Shown in pieces: positions 60,359 through 64,000 of a stretch of 64,000 nucleotides of DNA. Origin of the DNA: Paenibacillus rigui (GTDB lineage: Bacteria > Bacillota > Bacilli > Paenibacillales > NBRC-103111); NCBI RefSeq assembly GCF_002234615.1, contig NZ_NMQW01000025.1:168435-232434 (forward strand), read 5' to 3'. Under the pieces are notes generated by a model. That model was not told the DNA's origin, ran no database searches, and saw only the letters and a program-made list of their open reading frames with translations. Numbering within the stretch: the first letter of the stretch is position 1; each line of letters opens with the position of its first letter. A program made the translations under genes and the position numbers.

Positions 60359-61129
60359 ATGAACGGACTGCTCACAGGTAAGAATATATTGGTTATGGGT
60401 GTTGCCAATGAACGAAGCATTGCTTGGGCGATCGCTCAATCGTTAGCCGGGCAAGGAGCGCGCCTTGCTTTTACTTTTGAGAGCGAAAGAGTGGAGGAGC
60501 GGGTCCGGAAGCTGGCGGATACGATTCCCGGCTCGGTGGTTCTGCCTTGTAATGTCACGGTAGATGAGGAAATTGATGGTCTTGCTGCTGCTGTGGGGGA
60601 ACATTTTGGCGTACTGCACGGTCTTGTACATAGCATCGCTTTTGCCAAAACAGAGGAGCTGGAAGGCTTGTTTGTGAATACCTCGCGGGCTGGACACGCG
60701 CTGGCTCAAGATATTAGCGCATATTCACTCGTAGCGGTAGCTCAAAGAATGTATCCGCTCATGACAGAAGGCGGAAGCATCATGACCATGACTTACTTGG
60801 GTGCGGAACGGGTCATGAAAAATTATAATGTCATGGGCGTAGCCAAAGCTGCTTTGGAAGCGAGTGTCCGTTACTTGGCAGGAGATCTGGGCCAGTTCAA
60901 TATACGAGTGAATGCCATTTCGGCCGGACCGATCCGCACACTTGCGGCCAAAGGGATCAAGGATTTCAATTCGATTCTCAAAACCGTTGAGGAGAAAGCA
61001 CCGCTGCGCCGTACAACGGAGGTTGCCGAGGTAGGAGATACGGCGATGTTTTTGATGAGCCATCTGTCCCGAGGGATTACTGGCGAAGTTATTTATGTAG
61101 ATAATGGCTATCATATAGTAGGAGTGTAA
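60359..61129 (+). CDS. fabI: Enoyl-[acyl-carrier-protein] reductase (FabI type)
   Basis: Final reduction of the fatty acid elongation cycle, NADH or NADPH dependent, 256 residues. The short-chain dehydrogenase fold has ILVMGVANERSIAWAIAQSLAGQGA at the nucleotide site, the catalytic Tyr-x6-Lys in YNVMGVAKAAL, and RVNAISAGPIRTLAAKGI with SRGITGEVIYVDNGYHI at the end. GAGGGG precedes ATG 60359 at about 12 nt. No FapR-type operator was recognised upstream. It is a single gene. Confidence 0.94.
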   Translation: MNGLLTGKNILVMGVANERSIAWAIAQSLAGQGARLAFTFESERVEERVRKLADTIPGSVVLPCNVTVDEEIDGLAAAVGEHFGVLHGLVHSIAFAKTEELEGLFVNTSRAGHALAQDISAYSLVAVAQRMYPLMTEGGSIMTMTYLGAERVMKNYNVMGVAKAALEASVRYLAGDLGQFNIRVNAISAGPIRTLAAKGIKDFNSILKTVEEKAPLRRTTEVAEVGDTAMFLMSHLSRGITGEVIYVDNGYHIVGV

Positions 61130-61161
61130 GAGAATCCCTTTCATATAATAGGTTGAAGTAT

Positions 61162-61200
61162 AAACGTCTGCCCGGCATCAGGTGCAGGCGTTTTATTTTT
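61162..61200 (+). terminator. Intrinsic terminator after fabI
   Basis: AAACGTCTGC and GCAGGCGTTT arms, then TATTTTT. Confidence 0.78.
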
Positions 61201-61463
61201 GTGAATTCTAAAATTATGCTTATACAGGCCTAATTTAACATAAATTTGATAATAATATAGTACAAAAGCACTACTCTTAATATTTACCATTTTAAAAAGG
61301 CTATGGTATTATTTGGTTGTTGTGTTGCTGTAAGTAAATTACATATTTCCCTCTCACATAAAATGATGATGTTGAAAAGTTAGAGAAGACGCTCTCTGAT
61401 GGATCAAGCAACCGTCTACCTGTATCTGTCTTTTCTTAGACGCCTGAGGAGGAGCAGTATCAC

Positions 61464-62678
61464 GTGAAATTAGTATTTGCATCGGATTATATGACCAATA
61501 AAGACATGACTTCAAGCTGTGTCCAGAACGAGGAAAGAAACGACACGGACTGGTATGTTTACTTAGAAGCGTTTAGTGAGATTATGGTTTGTTATCCATC
61601 CTGTTCGTATGTACCCCATGATAGTTCCCCTGTTCTACATCATGATTCCCGTGTCTCTTTCTATCATTTACCTCCATTAAACGGCCCCTTATCAATGCTT
61701 AATTATCGCTTTGAGACGATGAAGATCGTACAAAAAGCTCTGCAAAAAGCAGATGTTCTCATAGCCAGGCTTCCGAGTGAGGTTGGTTTCATAGCCATTC
61801 AAGCTGCCAAATTGTTAAACAAGCCGTGGGCAGTTGAAGTTGTCAGCTCGGCCGAAGAGTACTATGATACCTCGCTTGGAAAGCTCTTATCTCCAATTAT
61901 GAATCTTCGTCTCCAAAAAATGATTGGCCAGGCTCCCGCTGCCCTGTATGCGACAAACCATTTTCTTCAGCGCCGCTACCCGTGCAACGGCCGCATGATT
62001 TCACGTTCGAGCAGTCAGTTTCAAGCTCATCTTCCGCATATTTCAACAGATCGCCTGCAGCGTATAGCAACCTGCTATGAACGGGAAGTTTATCATATTG
62101 GTCTGGGTGGGACCTTGTCAGGGCAAAGTAAAGGAATTGATATCGCATTAAAGGCTCTCAAAAAAGTACAACAGCTCACAGTGAAAACGGTCAAGCTGGA
62201 TATTGTGGGGGAAGGTGATCCCGCTCGTTGGAAGCGTCTGGCTGAGGAGCTCTATATTGAAGATGTCGTAAATTTTAAAGGGATCATGAACCAAAGAACG
62301 ATGAGGCAGGACTGGTTGGACAGCCTGGATCTGTACATTCAGCCTAGCCGTCAAGATAGCCAGCCGAAAGTTATGCTGGAAGCCATGGGCAGGGGGGTAC
62401 CCGTTTTTGGCTCCAGAGTCGGAGGCATTTCTGAGCTTCTCTCTCCTGAACAGCTTATGAAGCCTGAGGATGATAATCGCCTTGCCATGTTGATTTGCGA
62501 TTTAATAAATGATACCACCAAGCAGCGGCGGCTGGCCGGTCGGAGTCTTGAGGCTGCTTCTGCACATAATGAAGACGCCCTGCGCATGCAGAGGCTTGAA
62601 TTTTTCTCTTATGTTATAAATCATGTCGCCCAACGCCAAGACAAGAAGGAACTGGTTGAATCCAATCCTTTCAGATAG
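61464..62678 (+). CDS. Glycosyltransferase family 4
   Basis: A 404-residue GT-B fold transferase. The C-terminal nucleotide-sugar domain shows GGTLSGQSKGIDIALKALK, KLDIVGEGDPARW, VVNFKGIMNQ, LYIQPSRQDSQPKVMLEAMGRGVPVFGSRVGGISELL: the EX7E-type region of GT4 enzymes. The N-terminal acceptor domain is divergent, so sugar and acceptor are unknown; surface polysaccharide synthesis is likely. The start is GTG 61464, 11 nt after GAGGAGG. It stands alone, after an AT-rich 260-bp upstream region, and has its own terminator. Confidence 0.85.
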   Translation: MKLVFASDYMTNKDMTSSCVQNEERNDTDWYVYLEAFSEIMVCYPSCSYVPHDSSPVLHHDSRVSFYHLPPLNGPLSMLNYRFETMKIVQKALQKADVLIARLPSEVGFIAIQAAKLLNKPWAVEVVSSAEEYYDTSLGKLLSPIMNLRLQKMIGQAPAALYATNHFLQRRYPCNGRMISRSSSQFQAHLPHISTDRLQRIATCYEREVYHIGLGGTLSGQSKGIDIALKALKKVQQLTVKTVKLDIVGEGDPARWKRLAEELYIEDVVNFKGIMNQRTMRQDWLDSLDLYIQPSRQDSQPKVMLEAMGRGVPVFGSRVGGISELLSPEQLMKPEDDNRLAMLICDLINDTTKQRRLAGRSLEAASAHNEDALRMQRLEFFSYVINHVAQRQDKKELVESNPFR

Positions 62679-62682
62679 TGAT

Positions 62683-62707
62683 TTACGCATGAGTGCGTAA
62701 CTTTTTT
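62683..62707 (+). terminator. Intrinsic terminator after the glycosyltransferase
   Basis: TTACGCA-tgag-TGCGTAA followed by CTTTTTT, directly after the stop codon. Confidence 0.85.
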
Positions 62708-62755
62708 GTCACAAACCATAGCATTTTTTGGGTGAAACGCTGTAGCTTTTACAAC

Positions 62756-62770
62756 GTATATTCAATATAC
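62756..62770 (+). promoter_or_regulatory. Palindrome upstream of the inositol monophosphatase gene
   Basis: GTATATT-c-AATATAC, a perfect 15-bp palindrome overlapping the possible -10 TATACT at 62766-62771, with no clear -35. A candidate operator. Confidence 0.45.
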
Positions 62771-62823
62771 TGAGTGTACATTAAAACCTGAATTATTAGA
62801 GGATAAGAAAAGGACTGATTGAG

Positions 62824-63687
62824 ATGTCTACCAATAGCAATCCATCCTTTACCGTAGGGAGTAAAAGCTTCACCGCTGTAGCCATTAACACCGCGTCCAA
62901 AGCGGGAGAGTGGATTCAGAGCAAGCTAGGAGACTTCAATAGCTTACATACGAAGTATTCCTCTCACGATCTTGTAACCGAAGTGGACAAGGGCGCCGAG
63001 AAGATGATTCGTAATTTGATATTAACGCATTTTCCCCATCATTCCATTTTGGGTGAAGAGGGAGTAGAGCCGGGGCCTCTAGCTTCCCAGCAGGCTTTGG
63101 AGGCAATGAGTGATGCCGAGTATTTATGGATTGTAGATCCGTTAGACGGTACAACCAATTTCGTACATGGATTTCCGTTCTTTAGTGTATCGATTGCTTT
63201 GGCCCATAAAGGTGAAGTTATCGTTGGGGTTATATACAATCCCATAAGCAATGAGCTTTTTGTAGCTGAGAAAGGCAAGGGCGCTTACGTCAAAGGCAAG
63301 AGAATGCAAGTATCCTCCGAGCAAAAGCTATCCGATAGCCTTATTGCAACCGGACTGCCTCCAGATCGCAACCATGCGTTACCGATCAACCTTAACGGTG
63401 TACAGGCGCTTGCTCCAAAGGTACGCAATCTTCGAATTGCAGGATCGGCCGCCTTGCATATGGCTTATGTGGCTGCGGGTCGGTTAAGCGGGTTCTGGGA
63501 GATCGGGTTGAACTCATGGGATATGGCTGCGGGGGCTCTTTTGATTATGGAATCAGGCGGTACGGTGACCGATACATTAGGTAACCCTTATTCTTTAGGC
63601 GTGCGAAATGTACTCGCATCGAATGGTGCCGTTCACGAGGAGCTCCGAAAAGAACTTACAGCAGCTAATGCCGTAGGAACATTATAG
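62824..63687 (+). CDS. Inositol monophosphatase family protein
   Basis: Mg-dependent sugar or inositol phosphatase, 287 residues, of the SuhB/IMPase family. Metal motifs: HHSILGEEGVE (Glu), WIVDPLDGTTNFVHGFPFFSVSIAL (Asp, Asp, Thr), and the C-terminal SWDMAAGALLIMESGG. The physiological substrate may be inositol-1-phosphate, another sugar phosphate or NADP. ATG 62824 is preceded by AAAAGGA at about 10 nt. It is followed by a terminator and the rRNA-type promoters. Confidence 0.9.
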   Translation: MSTNSNPSFTVGSKSFTAVAINTASKAGEWIQSKLGDFNSLHTKYSSHDLVTEVDKGAEKMIRNLILTHFPHHSILGEEGVEPGPLASQQALEAMSDAEYLWIVDPLDGTTNFVHGFPFFSVSIALAHKGEVIVGVIYNPISNELFVAEKGKGAYVKGKRMQVSSEQKLSDSLIATGLPPDRNHALPINLNGVQALAPKVRNLRIAGSAALHMAYVAAGRLSGFWEIGLNSWDMAAGALLIMESGGTVTDTLGNPYSLGVRNVLASNGAVHEELRKELTAANAVGTL

Positions 63688-63707
63688 AAGGTTTGCTTTG
63701 TATCGGA

Positions 63708-63756
63708 AGCAGTCTTTATGCCAAAGCTCATGCGGCTTTGCTCAGGACTGCTTTTT
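63708..63756 (+). terminator. Intrinsic terminator after the inositol monophosphatase
   Basis: AGCAGTC and GACTGCT arms with inner AAGC/GCTT pairing, then TTTTCTTA. Confidence 0.8.
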
Positions 63757-63794
63757 CTTATGAGGTTGTGATATTAATAAAATGAAATTAAGGG

Positions 63795-63823
63795 TTGCAT
63801 TTCTTTTTTGGACATGCTATATT
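63795..63823 (+). promoter_or_regulatory. rRNA operon-type promoter P1
   Basis: TTGCAT at 63795-63800, a 17-nt spacer and TATATT at 63818-63823. First of two tandem promoters ahead of the conserved rRNA leader. Confidence 0.65.
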
Positions 63824-63910
63824 GGTCTTCCGGCCAAGAAGAGGCTGGTCGATAAAGAGTACGATCATGGAGTTGCTCATCTATAAAAGCGACGAAATGA
63901 AAAAAAGTAC

Positions 63911-63940
63911 TTGCAATCGAGTAGGCAAGTGTGATATATT
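63911..63940 (+). promoter_or_regulatory. rRNA operon-type promoter P2
   Basis: TTGCAA at 63911-63916, an 18-nt spacer and TATATT at 63935-63940, followed by ATAAAAGTC as in many Bacillales rRNA promoters. The two promoters are 116 bp apart. Confidence 0.7.
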
Positions 63941-64000
63941 ATAAAAGTCGCTTTTGAGACATGAGTCGAATGAGCGGTTGAATTGCCCTTTGAAAACTGA
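63941..64000 (+). ncRNA. Leader of a probable rRNA operon (partial, cut by window end)
   Basis: The final bases, CCTTTGAAAACTGA, match the conserved sequence found in rRNA leaders and spacers of Bacillus and Paenibacillus operons. The 16S gene itself would begin beyond the window, so this is an inference from the leader and tandem promoters. Confidence 0.6.

Noticed and set aside
1..64000. Mobile elements, defence systems, CRISPR arrays or biosynthetic clusters
   Set aside because: No transposase, integrase, cas, toxin-antitoxin, polyketide or peptide synthetase genes were recognised, and no direct-repeat/spacer array is present.

Overview
This window reads as chromosomal DNA of a spore-forming, low-to-mid GC Gram-positive bacterium, most likely Paenibacillus or a close relative in the Paenibacillaceae. 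That placement is an inference from gene content (a caa3-type cytochrome oxidase with a c-type heme on subunit II, a YhcN/YlaJ-type spore lipoprotein, bacilliredoxin, YneF, CvfC, a BmrCD-type ABC pair), from strong AGGAGG ribosome sites with frequent GTG and TTG starts, and from many U-tailed intrinsic terminators. I see no phage, integrase, transposase, CRISPR array or tRNA gene. The window is almost entirely ordinary chromosome, and it stops inside the leader of what looks like an rRNA operon.

Layout. 0.1-4.1 kb: heterodimeric BmrC/BmrD-type multidrug ABC exporter. 4.2-12.5 kb: thiamine pyrophosphokinase, a metallo-beta-lactamase-fold hydrolase, a chemoreceptor, CvfC, a guanylate-kinase-like protein with an altered P-loop, and a DEAD-box RNA helicase with a long Arg/Gly/Ala repeat tail. 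12.7-19.1 kb: spore lipoprotein, then ctaC-D-E-F and ctaG plus a DUF420 membrane protein. 19.1-25.6 kb: small proteins, an OmpR-type two-component system, an SH3-NlpC/P60 cell-wall hydrolase, a membrane-anchored ResA/TlpA-like thioredoxin and malic enzyme. 25.8-34 kb: GH4 glycosidase divergent from an AraC regulator, a DRE-TIM aldolase-like enzyme, Nudix hydrolase, cation diffusion facilitator and an HI0933-like flavoprotein. 34-41 kb: LysM protein, polysaccharide deacetylase, bacilliredoxin, nadE-acpS, an AraC regulator with cytochrome c-551, and mutY. 41-50 kb: Crp/Fnr regulator, two HD-GYP-like paralogues, sodA, a Ser-rich lipoprotein, and the operon DUF402-lepB-queG-ogt. 50-61 kb: yneF-folE, alpha/beta hydrolase, an IclR regulator convergent with aconitase, an amidase-domain protein, ddl, uvsE and fabI. 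61-64 kb: a GT4 glycosyltransferase, inositol monophosphatase and tandem rRNA-type promoters.

How genes work together. The cta block builds the terminal caa3 oxidase; the c-551 lipoprotein and the ResA-like thiol reductase belong to the same c-type respiratory apparatus, and aconitase and malic enzyme feed it. lepB, ddl, acpS, fabI, the deacetylase and the NlpC/P60 enzyme serve envelope assembly. mutY, ogt and uvsE are repair genes, and sodA and the bacilliredoxin deal with oxidative stress.

The most interesting signal is regulatory. The same interrupted palindrome, GTTTCA-N5-TGAAAC, lies just downstream of the predicted promoter of the IclR-family gene (52440-52456) and of the predicted promoter of the convergent aconitase gene (56112-56128). 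This suggests an autoregulated IclR repressor that also controls aconitase. Other leads are a short non-coding element present at three intergenic sites, a guanylate-kinase-like protein without the P-loop lysine, and a regulator-cytochrome c operon.
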